Source of the DNA: Ichthyosporea sp. XGB-2017a
Lineage: Eukaryota > Opisthokonta > Ichthyosporea
NCBI GenBank assembly: GCA_002811675.1
Contig: PDIM01000007.1
Coordinates: 1 to 64,000, forward strand
Direction of reading: 5' to 3'
DNA: 64,000 nt
The position numbers were made by a program, and so were the translations under genes. The notes beneath the pieces were generated by a model. The model did no database searches, was not told where the DNA came from, and saw only the letters and a program-made list of their open reading frames with translations. Below, piece after piece: positions 9,258 through 20,011 of the stretch; within the stretch, counting starts at the first letter, position 1, and each line of letters opens with the position of its first letter.

Positions 9258-12200
9258 ATGATGACTAGGTGCAAACACTGCTCAAGCAGGAGGCATATAT
9301 TTCTCCTGCTGCTTCTCTTGGGAACTTTTATTGGGATAACTTGTGCACAAACTCGGTGCATTCCCGGCAGTGATTCGGGGTCTGCCTCTGTAAAGAAATC
9401 GGTATCGAAATCTTTTCCAACGTTACCAATTAAGATTTTTAAGTACAACTGGATTGGCACGCAAATTAGCTCAGAAATCCTTAAAATCCTTTTCGAGGAG
9501 AAACTCAATCGCGCTGTGGAATATGTGACCCCGCTATTTGATTATGACATCAATTTTCAAATGTTGGAAAATGGGACAGCTCATTTAGATATAGAGCTCT
9601 GGGCACAATTTTCACAGCGGCAAAAGTTCATTGTAGAACGTCAAACTGTCCTTGATGCCGGTCCAAACGGCCTTGTGGGAAGTCGTGGGTGGTACACACC
9701 CAAATACATGACAGATTTTAATCCACGTTATGATTATTGGCGAGAATATCTCAAACCATCTTCGGTGAGTGTTTTCAGCTCAACAAATACAAGTTCAACA
9801 TTTGCAGCGAGCCCTACAGAGTTGCGCGCGAAACTGGATGCCATTACACTTACGACAACGGCCGCAGATGCAGTGACATTAAGCAACGAGGTGAAGGCGC
9901 AATTAGCAATTATGGAATCAGATTTGATACCCTCTACCAGCGCGAACCAAGCGCCCATGAAATTGTACAGTCCATACCCTCTGTGGGGCGTTCCAGATCC
10001 CCAAATCGTTAAAAATCTAGGACTTAACATTGATGTGATTGGATTAACTGAGTCAAACATGGAGGGGGCTTTATTGTCCGAACTACAGAAGAGTTTGGAT
10101 ACTAAGAGCCCCCATCTAACTTATTTTTGGGGACCTCATAGCATACATAGCTCACTTTCCTCCATCAAGCTGGTGAAAGTCAATTTACCTCAATGGTCAC
10201 AAGAATGCGAAGTAAGTCAAATCAATGCTACTCATGGTGGGGTTAACTGTGATTATGGAACATCGCCTCTTATCAAGGTCGTTTCGCAACATCTTCCATC
10301 TGTTTCCGCGGAAGCTATGACTGTTATTCGACGATTTTCTTTAACAAACAGCATACAAAATGAACTTATGGGACAAGTATCATATGGGAATAGAAGTATC
10401 TACAATGTTTCATGTGAGTGGATACGAAATAACGAAAAACTTTGGTCGGCATGGATGCCACAAACGAGCACAGTGACTGGTGACATCAGTTCCCTTGAGA
10501 ACTATGAAATTGCACTGATTGCTATTGGCGCCTTTGTTTTTATGTTTAGCGCCCTTGTTGCCACCATGTTTTGGGTGAAGCAAAGTAACGGCCTCTCACG
10601 CACCGTCTTTCTTATTGACGAAATGGAGCTTAGCAACATTTCAAACGGAAGTTTTGTTTCCATTTTCTCCGCGCACTCCATTACCGGACAAAACAGACAG
10701 AATGTGCGAAAATTTCGAGGCGTAAATGTCTTATTACAAACTACATTCGTTGACAATTTCAAATTAACAAAAAGTGCCATTCGTACAATGAATGAAATTT
10801 TACAATCCCATCATCCCAATATAGTGAGTGTAATAGGCCTTTCCATTACCCCTACATTTACTCACGTAGTTTGCGAATACTTTCAAGGCACCAGAACCCT
10901 CTCTGAGCTCTTAAAATCTCAATTGGAGTGGACAGATAAAATGACACTATATACATTCCAGAGCATTATTATGGGGCTGCAATACTTGCACAATTCCATG
11001 TCCAGTGGGTTTCCCCATGGTCATCTTAATTTAAATACTGTTCTAATAGACTCCAGTTGGGGAGTACGCCTCACTGGATTTTCCATCCCGCATGTACACA
11101 CCAATATCAACGGTATGTTTATGGGCATCCTGGAAGAAGAGGAAATGGACGACGTAAACAAATTATTTGTAGCTCCTGAAGTACTTACGGGAAATGTTCC
11201 TAGTAAAAGTGGGGACATATATAGCCTCGCTATGATCACTTTCTGTTTGTGCGATTACGACAACCGTTATCCTTTTGAGAGGGAAACCGCGAATTTTAAA
11301 CACGAACTGGTAACTGTTTTGCAAACCGCTATGTTCCATCGGCCAAACATTCACCCCGATAGCTCGCCAGAGTCTATAACTTCCCTCCTTGGAAGTATGT
11401 GGGATACTAAAGAATCAGAACGCTTGTCTTTGTCTCAAATTAAACATTTATTGAAACATAGGTTGAGTAAGAAAGAGCAGAAACTTGAACAACTTGTTTT
11501 GGAAATCTTAGGGGAAGCAAACGATTTACTTTCAAGATTGGCTGATGAGCGTACAGAAGCTCTTAGAAAAGAATCTAATTTGAGCAATACTCTTCTCTGC
11601 AAAATGGTCCCACCCTCAATTGCTAAAGTTCTTTTGAGGGGAAAAGTTCCGGCCCCCGAGAAAGTTGAATCATGCACAATTTTGTTTACAGATATTGTAG
11701 GCTTCACCATGCTCTGCTCTCGAACGGCACCAGAAGATATTGTCAATCTCTTAAATTCCCTGTACTGTTCATTTGACGATATCACTGCTCAGTATGATGT
11801 TTACAAAATTGAAACGATTGGTGACGCCTACTTTTTGGTAAGTGGATGCCCAAACCCCAATGGAGATGCGCATAGTGTCATTATTGCAGAGGTTGCCCTT
11901 GAATTGTTGAATGCTGTAATGTCCTTTGAAAGTCCTTCTACAATGGAGGGAGAAGCACAGAAAATTGAAATGAGGCTAGGAATACACACAGGGCCAGTTG
12001 TTGCCGCAGTGGTGGGAAATATAATGCCGCGGTATAGCATTTTTGGAGATTCAGTTAATACTGCCAGTAGAATGGAGAGCTCTTCGTTGCCAATGAAGAT
12101 TCAGGTTTCCGAAGCAAGCTACGAATGCCTCAAAGATGCGTACTATTTTGAAGACAGAGGGGTTATCGAATTGAAGGGAAAAGGCCCAATGCAAACATAT

Positions 12201-12320
12201 TGGCTTCAGAAAGTCAAAAATGCATTAAAAGTGTCATCAAAAGTTGTCAAAAAATCACTGATCATCCAATCTAGCACAAAGAGCGGTTTCTTTGCTAACC
12301 GCGATCCAAATCTCTTTTGA
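9258..12320 (+). CDS. Receptor-type nucleotidyl cyclase with OpuAC/betaine-binding-like ectodomain
   Basis: The start is taken at ATG 9258 (1020 aa), because upstream in-frame codons include no ATG. Order: signal peptide at about residues 10-31 (leucine-rich, ending TCAQ); ectodomain at 35-410; transmembrane helix at 415-440; kinase-homology domain at about 460-740; coiled coil at 745-800; class III cyclase at 805-985; basic tail. The ectodomain resembles bacterial OpuAC/ProX glycine-betaine-binding proteins. Lobe 1 has WIGTQISSEI, ELWAQFSQ and RGWYTPKYM; lobe 2 has an ITYFWGPHS-like segment (LTYFWGPHSIHSS). The kinase-like domain lacks catalysis: HRD is HGHLNLN and DFG is TGF. The cyclase keeps both metal aspartates (FTDIVGFT, IGDAY), the guanine-type Glu (YKIETIGD) and NTASRMES. 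The second purine-contact position, usually Cys in guanylyl cyclases, is Ser (RYSIFGD). I predict a membrane receptor making cGMP, but the substrate is uncertain. Confidence 0.88.
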   Translation: MMTRCKHCSSRRHIFLLLLLLGTFIGITCAQTRCIPGSDSGSASVKKSVSKSFPTLPIKIFKYNWIGTQISSEILKILFEEKLNRAVEYVTPLFDYDINFQMLENGTAHLDIELWAQFSQRQKFIVERQTVLDAGPNGLVGSRGWYTPKYMTDFNPRYDYWREYLKPSSVSVFSSTNTSSTFAASPTELRAKLDAITLTTTAADAVTLSNEVKAQLAIMESDLIPSTSANQAPMKLYSPYPLWGVPDPQIVKNLGLNIDVIGLTESNMEGALLSELQKSLDTKSPHLTYFWGPHSIHSSLSSIKLVKVNLPQWSQECEVSQINATHGGVNCDYGTSPLIKVVSQHLPSVSAEAMTVIRRFSLTNSIQNELMGQVSYGNRSIYNVSCEWIRNNEKLWSAWMPQTSTVTGDISSLENYEIALIAIGAFVFMFSALVATMFWVKQSNGLSRTVFLIDEMELSNISNGSFVSIFSAHSITGQNRQNVRKFRGVNVLLQTTFVDNFKLTKSAIRTMNEILQSHHPNIVSVIGLSITPTFTHVVCEYFQGTRTLSELLKSQLEWTDKMTLYTFQSIIMGLQYLHNSMSSGFPHGHLNLNTVLIDSSWGVRLTGFSIPHVHTNINGMFMGILEEEEMDDVNKLFVAPEVLTGNVPSKSGDIYSLAMITFCLCDYDNRYPFERETANFKHELVTVLQTAMFHRPNIHPDSSPESITSLLGSMWDTKESERLSLSQIKHLLKHRLSKKEQKLEQLVLEILGEANDLLSRLADERTEALRKESNLSNTLLCKMVPPSIAKVLLRGKVPAPEKVESCTILFTDIVGFTMLCSRTAPEDIVNLLNSLYCSFDDITAQYDVYKIETIGDAYFLVSGCPNPNGDAHSVIIAEVALELLNAVMSFESPSTMEGEAQKIEMRLGIHTGPVVAAVVGNIMPRYSIFGDSVNTASRMESSSLPMKIQVSEASYECLKDAYYFEDRGVIELKGKGPMQTYWLQKVKNALKVSSKVVKKSLIIQSSTKSGFFANRDPNLF

Positions 12321-12893
12321 CGGCATTCTACATTTTTCAACTACCATTCTAGGTAAAGGGACAGCGTTACTTGTGGGCTACAGCAAAGAACTATGAAAAG
12401 AAGGCCTAATGCCAGTGAAGGTTACGAAACCAAATACAAATATAACACACTCAAAGGCGACCCAAAGGGCGCGCTGACCAGATAAAAAGCCAAGGCCACT
12501 TTCGATTCAAATCCGTAGTGCATTTGCAGGAAAGTGTAGTGTGCCCCAGAGCCCAGTGCTCATTTACAAAGTCGGTCTCAAATGAATTAAAACAAAGGTT
12601 TTATATCCTATCCTTCTTCTTCTTATATCCTATACTTCTTTTGAACTAACTTTTCAAAAATACGCCTAAATAGCAGTCTATGGTCTCATCTTGAAACCCA
12701 AACTTTAACCAATAAAACAAGACCACCAAATTATGTTACCTTGTGTTGAGCAATGGGACAAGAGAAAATACAAAAATTATTCCTTTTCCTTGCTCATTGT
12801 CTTTTATTAACAACAGTATATAGAGTGCTACAAACCATCTTCTTACCCGCGATACAGTACAGGAATGCAAAGCATAAGACAGATCATGATCAG
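12321..12893. terminator. Convergent 3' UTR region with facing polyadenylation signals
   Basis: Receptor cyclase 1 and the Cho2-type gene converge here. A plus-strand AATAAA lies at 12711-12716 and a minus-strand AATAAA (TTTATT on the plus strand) at 12803-12808. I see no coding frame. Confidence 0.5.
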
Positions 12894-15299
12894 TTAATAT
12901 GAGGATTGCAACAAACTGCCCTTTGTGTCCAGGATGGCCTCTGTAATTTCTTTAACTGTACGGCGCACTAAAAGCATCTTTGGACAAAATTCGAGGCCAA
13001 ATACTTCTTGTATAGCATGCACAATATCCTCACATTCTTTATGCCCGAGGTCATATGTACTTATGAGATCATCCTCCATGCAGATGTCCTCTTCCTCGGT
13101 AATTTGCTTGATTATTTCCGAAACCAAAACAGCAATATCTGCATTTGTAAAGTTACTTTTAAGTATGTTCTTCGTATACGTTTTTCTGGCATCGTCTTTC
13201 TCTTCACTGGCAGAATTTCTTCGTGCACGTTTTGTTACCAATAGGCGTCTAGAAACTTGCTCTTCTATGTGCAGTATCGATTTCTGAACATCACTTTGCA
13301 AAGGCTTAATACTTTTTGCAATTTTATCAGTTAAGTTGTTTAAGTCTTCTTTTAATGGTTTCACCACAGGATCTACGATGGTGTGTATGCGCTTTCGAAG
13401 TTCTTCTATTCTTGCTCCCTTCATAAGGGCAGAGGTTAACCCACTCTCCGCTCGTACGCGTTCACCATACAATTTTTGCATGTGTGGGGATTCAACAAAG
13501 TGGAGAAAACAGAACCAAGATAAATGGGAAAATAGCACCACGCCAAATACGCGCCAGTCGTTAACAACCAGTCCAGCTCCGTAAAAACCGGCAAAACCCA
13601 TCACTTTCTCCGGATTATTCAGGTATCTGTAAATTCCTTCATAGTAAATATTCTTCTGATGCTCTTCGATGAAAAAGTCACCATAGAACCATCCAAACTC
13701 TCCTAGTACTTCATACATTGAAAATGAGCACCAAATGTGAACTCCAATGAGTACAACACCAATTGTAAATTGCACCAGATTGGAAATCCAGTCTGAGGGC
13801 CACACAAAACTGCGCGCACAAAGTACCCCAAATGCAATGTGGGTCATTACCAAGCTAAAATTGAATACACTCTTCCATTGGTCAAATGCATAACGTCGAT
13901 TATGGCCATATCGCAAAAAATGGTTTACGAATGCGTTTTGAACACTCTGGCGGTGAAGGACATATCCTAAGCCAAAACTATGAAAGGCCCTCCAACCAAC
14001 TGCCTGAGCAACATAAAAGTAATAGGGAAGGTCCAGAAAATACGAGCCAATGATATATAATGAGCCTACAATAAGAAGCAAATCCACAGCGCGAAAGCAG
14101 TCCAGATTTTTAAATACAATCAAATCCATGCTGAAGTATTTCTTCATCACAGTTCCATTCTTGCGTTGAATAACCTTCAGAGGATCTCCGTAAGTTTTCT
14201 CAATGTGCGGATTTTCAACGACAGAAAGAAAAATAAACTGACATGCATGCGCTGCCAAGGATGTATACAGGATAATAAATGAATGAGTAATCATGCTCAT
14301 TCCGTAGAAGAAGGAATATCCTATACTGTACATTGGATGAGGAGCCATTTGAAAAACCCCATCAAATACCAAGTCCTTTTCCATCAAAAAGAAGAAGTCA
14401 CCCCAATACCAAGCAAAATTCTGTATCACACGATGAGCATCCCTTTTGATATACCAGTTGAGAACACATAGGGAAAGCCCTACAACATAGACAAGGTAAT
14501 CAGTTATACTCAGACACAAGAATGTGGAAATGCTCCAAATAGCCTCCCCTGAGCACGTGGCAGCACTTGACGGTACGTCCATACATGCTACACATAAAAG
14601 CGCATATGTGAATAAATCATTCATCAAAACAATATCTACAATTTCACGAAAAAGCATCCAAGCATTGAATTCTAATGGCGCCCCTTCAAAAGAGTACACC
14701 GTCTTCTTCATTTTGGTTTCAAAAGCTTCCTTGATAATGCTTTTAACTCTAGCAGACTTCATTAAGCTGCCAAACAATTCGGTAAACAGATGATGGCGAG
14801 ACTGCTCATTCAAAATCACCCCGAGTCCAACATTATAGCACATTCTCCAGAAGAGAAACACACAAAGGGTTGTGTAGATTGGGCAACCCATGTAGACAAA
14901 AGCTACAAGTTGCAAAAGCATAATTACATTTCGAGTCCAGTCGAAAACATTGTAGCAGTTGACTTGAACCAAATTCTGGAAGCAATCGGGTGTTTCAGGG
15001 ACAAAAAAACGTGTCCCTGTAGGTGTTACACCTTGAGGTTTGGATTCTGTTTTAATAAATTCTTTCACAAGCTCATCGGCCTCCGAATCAATGTCATGAG
15101 CTAATGAGCGAGTATTTGGGGACGATGCCTTCTTGCGCAGTCTTAGGGTTGCACTACGCTCCAAAACGAAATCAGCCGGCGCCTCCTCTGCCTTCGTTCG
15201 CACAAGGACTTCTTCACCAGTCCCTTCTCTATTATCCTGCCCATCTCCATTTATGCTCGCAGGTTTAGCAAAGGTAGGAGAATTAGCAGAGAGGACCAT
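12894..15299 (-). CDS. CHO2: Cho2-type phosphatidylethanolamine N-methyltransferase with C-terminal extension
   Basis: The start is set at ATG 15299 (801 aa); the codons upstream in frame have no ATG. This is a polytopic enzyme with two homologous membrane halves, as in fungal Cho2. Half 1 has WYWGDFFFLMEKDLVFDG, then HPMYSIGYSFFYG and VENPHIEKTYG. Half 2 has WFYGDFFIEE, YRYLNNPEKVMGFAGFYG and VESPHMQKLYGERV. Family enzymes methylate phosphatidylethanolamine with S-adenosylmethionine in the ER on the way to phosphatidylcholine. The N-terminal 90 residues are hydrophilic. After the last helix (about residue 580) comes a 200-residue hydrophilic tail: an amphipathic helical part (VDPVVKPLKEDLNNLTDKI), then a final 75 residues resembling a carrier-protein-like four-helix fold (DLISTYDLGHKECEDIVHAI). 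That last part has no DSL serine for a prosthetic group. Convergent with receptor cyclase 1. Confidence 0.88.
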   Translation of the reverse strand: MVLSANSPTFAKPASINGDGQDNREGTGEEVLVRTKAEEAPADFVLERSATLRLRKKASSPNTRSLAHDIDSEADELVKEFIKTESKPQGVTPTGTRFFVPETPDCFQNLVQVNCYNVFDWTRNVIMLLQLVAFVYMGCPIYTTLCVFLFWRMCYNVGLGVILNEQSRHHLFTELFGSLMKSARVKSIIKEAFETKMKKTVYSFEGAPLEFNAWMLFREIVDIVLMNDLFTYALLCVACMDVPSSAATCSGEAIWSISTFLCLSITDYLVYVVGLSLCVLNWYIKRDAHRVIQNFAWYWGDFFFLMEKDLVFDGVFQMAPHPMYSIGYSFFYGMSMITHSFIILYTSLAAHACQFIFLSVVENPHIEKTYGDPLKVIQRKNGTVMKKYFSMDLIVFKNLDCFRAVDLLLIVGSLYIIGSYFLDLPYYFYVAQAVGWRAFHSFGLGYVLHRQSVQNAFVNHFLRYGHNRRYAFDQWKSVFNFSLVMTHIAFGVLCARSFVWPSDWISNLVQFTIGVVLIGVHIWCSFSMYEVLGEFGWFYGDFFIEEHQKNIYYEGIYRYLNNPEKVMGFAGFYGAGLVVNDWRVFGVVLFSHLSWFCFLHFVESPHMQKLYGERVRAESGLTSALMKGARIEELRKRIHTIVDPVVKPLKEDLNNLTDKIAKSIKPLQSDVQKSILHIEEQVSRRLLVTKRARRNSASEEKDDARKTYTKNILKSNFTNADIAVLVSEIIKQITEEEDICMEDDLISTYDLGHKECEDIVHAIQEVFGLEFCPKMLLVRRTVKEITEAILDTKGSLLQSSY

Positions 15300-16132
15300 T
15301 GCTTTAGAAAAAACATACACACACTAGTTCACTAAGGTATCTATAATTGCTGCCAGTTACAGAGTTGTAGATGATCACAAAGAATATATACGAAAACTTT
15401 CTTGATCTCAAGTACATAGTAAACCCAGACACGAGCACCATTCAGAGTTGAGGCCAACTGTAAACAAGGCTCTATTCTGTTGCTGCAGTAGTAGCAGGTA
15501 ATAGTGGGGAGGTGCATGTTTGAGGGGGAGCAATGAACTTTGCGTATCGTGTCCCTGCCTCAGGCCTCACTTCTCTCTCTCTCTCTCTTGTCATCTATCA
15601 ATGATGAACTACAGTAATAATAACTCTCTCTATAGACCCCCGTGTCACGTGTGTTTGTTTATGTTACAGGTGATATCCCTGTTATGTTACCGTACGACTT
15701 GGGAGTTGTTGCCTATTGGTCCCGGCCGGGGCGGGTTTTGGGTTTGTGGGGTTTCTCGCTTGCTGTAGTTGAAACTCCAGCAGACTCCAGTCTTGATGAC
15801 CTAATCAAGGAAAACTTCAACCGAATCAAGGGGCCTGGTAGTGATACACGTGGATGAGGACTTCATCAACGAGGGGTAGGGTTTATTGTTACTTCTGTCA
15901 CTTTGCCACACTATTAGCTCCCTTTCAACAAAGCCAAGGCATAATAAAGCCACCTTAGCTGACTGTGCAGTGCTACACCAATCCATGCACCGGAGGGAGA
16001 AACAGCACCTAACAAACAACCATCTGTAGCTTAGGTGACTAGACTCCTCAGTGATCCCTCTGTCTCGTTCTTCTTCCTTTCCCAATACATAGTAGTTTCG
16101 TTTTGTTGAGTGGCTGCGTGAATATAATCACG
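15300..16132. other. Divergent intergenic region (CHO2 / SPT20-like)
   Basis: This 0.83-kb region separates two divergent genes. It has a CT microsatellite at about 15570-15590. A protein-like open frame at about 15668-15857 on the plus strand follows a pyrimidine-rich TTACAG, so it could be an orphan exon; I cannot connect it to anything. No TATA box is obvious for either gene. Confidence 0.4.
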
Positions 16133-18630
16133 ATGAAAGATAAAGGAAAGTGGAAACCTCTGGGTGCTGCTAGCGAGCAGGCGGAAAACAAAGATTCAGA
16201 GCTAGAAGACGTCATTATGGTTGATGTAGAGGAAAGTACCCTCGAAACCTCGGGAGTAGAAGAAAATCTTTTGGAAACGGAAGATAATGAGGCTGACACT
16301 GTGAAAGCAGCAAGTAAATTTTCTGGTAAAATCTTGTCAAAAGGGCGTAGGAAAACTCGTTCGGGAACGAGAGATACAACTCCGTATTTCCCACGGGGAG
16401 GAGATTCGGTCTATTTTGGAACGCATTCGTATAATCATTCGGTCAGCCGAGGCCAAGGATCGAATTCTTCCAAACATGTATATACAAGTGAACTTTTAAG
16501 CGAGATTATGAAAGCAGTGACAAATTGCCCTCGCACAGGTGGTAATAGAAATGAGCCGATGAAAACAAAGCCAACAGTCGAAAGTGTAATGCACTTTATC
16601 AGACTTAGTGAAGCGGTTCATATTCGAAGAATGAAAAGTGAAGCTTCTTCTTCGCGAAAGTCTCGTCGCGACAGTACGAAGAAGGGTAATATGCTGCTGC
16701 GGGATGTGTACCTGAAAGCTGCAACTGATAATGTAAGCCTGAAAAAGGACAAGAGATTTAGATACATCCCTAATGCTGTAGAGAAAGGGGTGAAAGAAAA
16801 AGTGTTCCGAATTGCCTTTGTGCTTAATCTCTATCGGGAAGGTTGGTTTATTGGGGATGGGGAAGAGGATTGCAAAAAGAGCTCGCTTCACGGGAAACAG
16901 CGAATGCATCCGTACGATGCTGCTAGCGTAGCATTTTTTCAGTATATTGATAACAATAGGATTCCTCCGTATCTAGTTGATCTAGTAGATATGCTTCCAC
17001 AGAGTGTTGTAAGTATTGGCTTTGTTTTTGACGTTAAAACTTTCAAAACTTTCATTTCCGTTGTGCTCGTAACTTACAAGTGTATTACTATTGTTATTGG
17101 CAGTTTTACAATGGAGGAGTGTTTATAGAAATTCGAGAATATCGACCACTTTCTTTATTTTGTGAAGAAATTTGCAGAAGTTGTGTTGGGGAATTTGAGG
17201 ATGGTCAGGAGAAGGGCAAAATGAAAGATGGAGATCTCTCGTCATGGAAAGCGGGGCAAGAATCTGAAGCCCAAAAAGACGTCAAGCAAGCACCGTCTAC
17301 GTTAATGCCTTCTGTAGCAAAAGGGAAAGGTAACCGAAATTCCGTCTCTATTGAGGAAGGTTTTAATTGTTCCAAGAGGATAACCTATTTGAAATCAACA
17401 AACCTATCGCAATTGGGAGACTTAAATGGCATCGTTAAAGGAATCGAAAGAAACGAAATCACGAAAGACTCTCTTGACCGTGATGATATCAAGGGCTTTG
17501 GGTGTTGGGACACTGGCGAGGAGCCTGCTAAACGAGATGCTTCTCTGTCACCGGAAGAAAGTGATAAGAGTAGAAAAGTGACTAGTGTCCTTACAGAGGC
17601 GGATTATGAAGCCTTAATGACAAAATGTGGTTTTGGAAAAGGGAGTTCCACCCTAAATAATGATAGCGGATCTGATAGTCGTTCAAGTGACTCTGATATC
17701 AGATTGAGTGAGGATAATTTGCTTGAATTAGAGAAAGAAATCGTGAATTTGACCCACTCTTCTATTTGTCTGAATCCCTCTGGACTTGTAGCTTGTATAC
17801 AAAATCTTCTTAAGTTTAGAGACTCTATCATACTGTCGAACGACGGGTGCAAAGAAATGCTCGACGAAAATTCATTGAGAGATATATATGCTTCGTCGTC
17901 TGAAATCCATCACACTTCAACAGCTAATGTTTCCCCATCATCAGAAAATCCAGTTGTAGGCAAACTGAAGGACAGACCATCATCTGTATTCTCCCCGAGC
18001 AAAATCAAACTAACAGACTTTTTACGGTTGTATCAAAAACCAGATTCGACATACACCCCATTTTCCATGTATGACCCTTTGTCTGGTATTTCAGGAAACC
18101 TTCGATCGTTTTTGAATCCCAATTGCAAACTAGACATTGATCCTTTATCGAAAACGCCAGGCAAGCGGGCTCATGATAACGAACCCACTGTCGATCCACC
18201 CCCACCCTTACCAGAATATTCTTCCAAAGAAGCTCTTCCTGGTTCCACCCCAATGCCTGTAAAATTTATTCATTTCAAAGGAAAGGCTGGGCATAGTGTC
18301 TTAGAAGTTCGATTGCTGCCCATAGGTGAGTATGAAGGTGTCCTTAGAACGGCTATTACAAGTAATAGCAAAGCTAAAATATGTACATTTCACCTGGGTA
18401 ACAAAGAAGCGGCCGAAGCATATCTAATGGAATTTAAAAAGGCGCAAACGTCTGAAGGAAATGCCTTAGTAGACGAAAAAAGCATCTTTCATCATAACAA
18501 GAACACTTTACCAACAAAGCCGAACTCTATTCAGTACAGGGTAGCAAACAGCTCTAAGGCCACAACGATTTCGAGCCCTGGCCCTTTGGGCAAGAGCAAT
18601 ATCCCGACTATAAAGAGCCCCCTGAAATGA
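16133..18630 (+). CDS. SPT20: Spt20-like SAGA complex subunit, two exons
   Basis: Two exons, 16133-17008 and 17104-18630, join in phase 0 across a 95-bp intron (GTAAGT at 17009, TTGGCAG ending 17103) and give 800 aa. Across the junction the protein reads RIPPYLVDLVDMLPQSV then FYNGGVFIEIREYRP. This is the hallmark of the Spt20/p38IP family (consensus near FYDGCLIVEIHDYR), in which the block follows a helix beginning IPxxLxDLL. Spt20 holds the SAGA histone acetyltransferase/deubiquitinase coactivator together; that role comes from the family. The N-terminal 150 residues are acidic and low-complexity, with Arg/Ser-rich stretches (SSRKSRRDS). The C-terminal half is largely disordered, with one folded patch at about residues 690-760 (MPVKFIHFKGKAGHSVLEVR). 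An AATAAA overlaps the stop codon and another lies at about 18653. The call rests mainly on the junction motif. Confidence 0.72.
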
Positions 18631-18747
18631 ATAAAAAATGCATCGCTTTGGAAAATAAACATTTTGTATATAAAAGATTATATAATGGAAATGTAAACTA
18701 AACTCACTGGCATTGCTTAAAGTTGAACAAGACACATATTATCCACC

Positions 18748-19840
18748 ATGCCAATCACCGCAGCTTTGCAAGAAAGTAATAGCAACGTGCCTGCTGCCAC
18801 ACACGAGCGGCAACAGAGCCATCTGAAGGCTATTGCAGAGGCCAAAGACAAACTTAACATTCAAAAACAGCTCGAGTCTGAGATGGACAAACTTGCCCTG
18901 GAGAAGGACGAGCCTCTTTCGCCGGTGAATGGGCAGCGGTTGTGCTGTTCCCGATCTAGTACCAGGATATCTAGAGTATGTACAAGAAGGCTGAGGCTTC
19001 CTTCTGGACCGTAGGGGAAGTGGACCTGACCAACGATATCAATGACTGGGAATCCCTCAAGGCAGACGAGAAACACTTTGTATCCTATGTGCTGGCCTTT
19101 TTTGCTGCAAGTGACGGCATTGTGAATGAGAATCTCGTAGAGACATTCAGCCAGGAAGTGCAGGTGGCCGAGGCACTATGCTTTTATGGTTTCCAGATTG
19201 CTATTGAAAATATCCACTCTGAGATGTATAGTCTGCGAATTGATACGTACATCAGAGAGAGTGAGGAGAGAGAGAACGACTCTTTCACTCAGTGGAGCAT
19301 AGAGTGGAGACCCTCCCATGTGTCAAGAAGAAGGCGGATTGGGCTCTGAAGTAGATCAGTGATAAGAATTCCACTGTTTGCTGCTGTTGAAGGAATCTTC
19401 TTTAGTGGTTCTTTTGCTGCCATTTTCTGGTTGAAGAAGAGGGGTCTCATGCCCGGACTCACATTCTCCAATGAGCTGATTAGCGGTGACGAAGGACTTC
19501 ACTGTGACTTTGCCTGCCTTCTCTTTTCTCGCCTACAGGACAAACCCTCAAAGGAAGGAAACCGTCACCGAAATTGAGTTTCACGGAGGCACTCCCCGTT
19601 AAACTTATTGGAATGAACAACGACTTAATGGCGACATATATCCAATTTGTTGCTGATAGACTCCTTGTTGTACTCGACTGCCCCAACTACTGGAACGCAG
19701 AAAATCCTTTTGACTTTATGGAATTGATTTTTCTCCAAGGGAAGACAAACTTTTTCGAAAAGAGAGTTGGTGGATACCAGAAGAGTGGTGTTTTGTCTGA
19801 AAAAGAAAACAATGTGTTTCCATTAGACGCCGATTTCTAA
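18748..19840 (+). pseudogene. RNR2: Ribonucleotide reductase small subunit (R2), broken copy
   Basis: The reading frame is class I R2 of eukaryotic type, but it is split. The N-terminal part (ATG 18748) runs to about codon 58. The frame then shifts, and the conserved FPI...YxDI...MYKKA region carries two in-frame TAG codons at about 18957 and 18972, one of them where the family has Trp. [10 protein letters not shown] through [10 protein letters not shown] is then intact (19000-19240). Frame changes follow, and a third TAG (about 19351) replaces the Trp after [19 protein letters not shown] through [11 protein letters not shown] is intact. Another shift precedes [12 protein letters not shown], and the end NPFDFMELI...LDADF reaches a normal stop. 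Iron-ligand segments are present but in separate frames, so no functional R2 can be made. The copy has no intron and is followed by a 64-A tract, which suggests retroposition. Most genes here also lack introns, so that is not proof. Confidence 0.9.
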
Positions 19841-20007
19841 AGAAGTACCTTGAACTAAACGCATCACACTTTCATTTCGGTCATTTTTACTGAAGGGAGC
19901 ACCGATTGTATAATTATATCATCCACCAAAAGAGAAAGATTAAGGTCTTTAATTTCTCGCGTGTTTGTTCTGGCAAACATGAGGCAACAATAATACTCAA
20001 ATGCCTC

Positions 20008-20011
<4 letters not shown>

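Noticed and set aside
17080-18630. Second half of the Spt20-like gene as a separate gene
   Set aside because: A clean GTAAGT...CAG intron joins it in phase to the upstream frame and creates the family motif across the junction.
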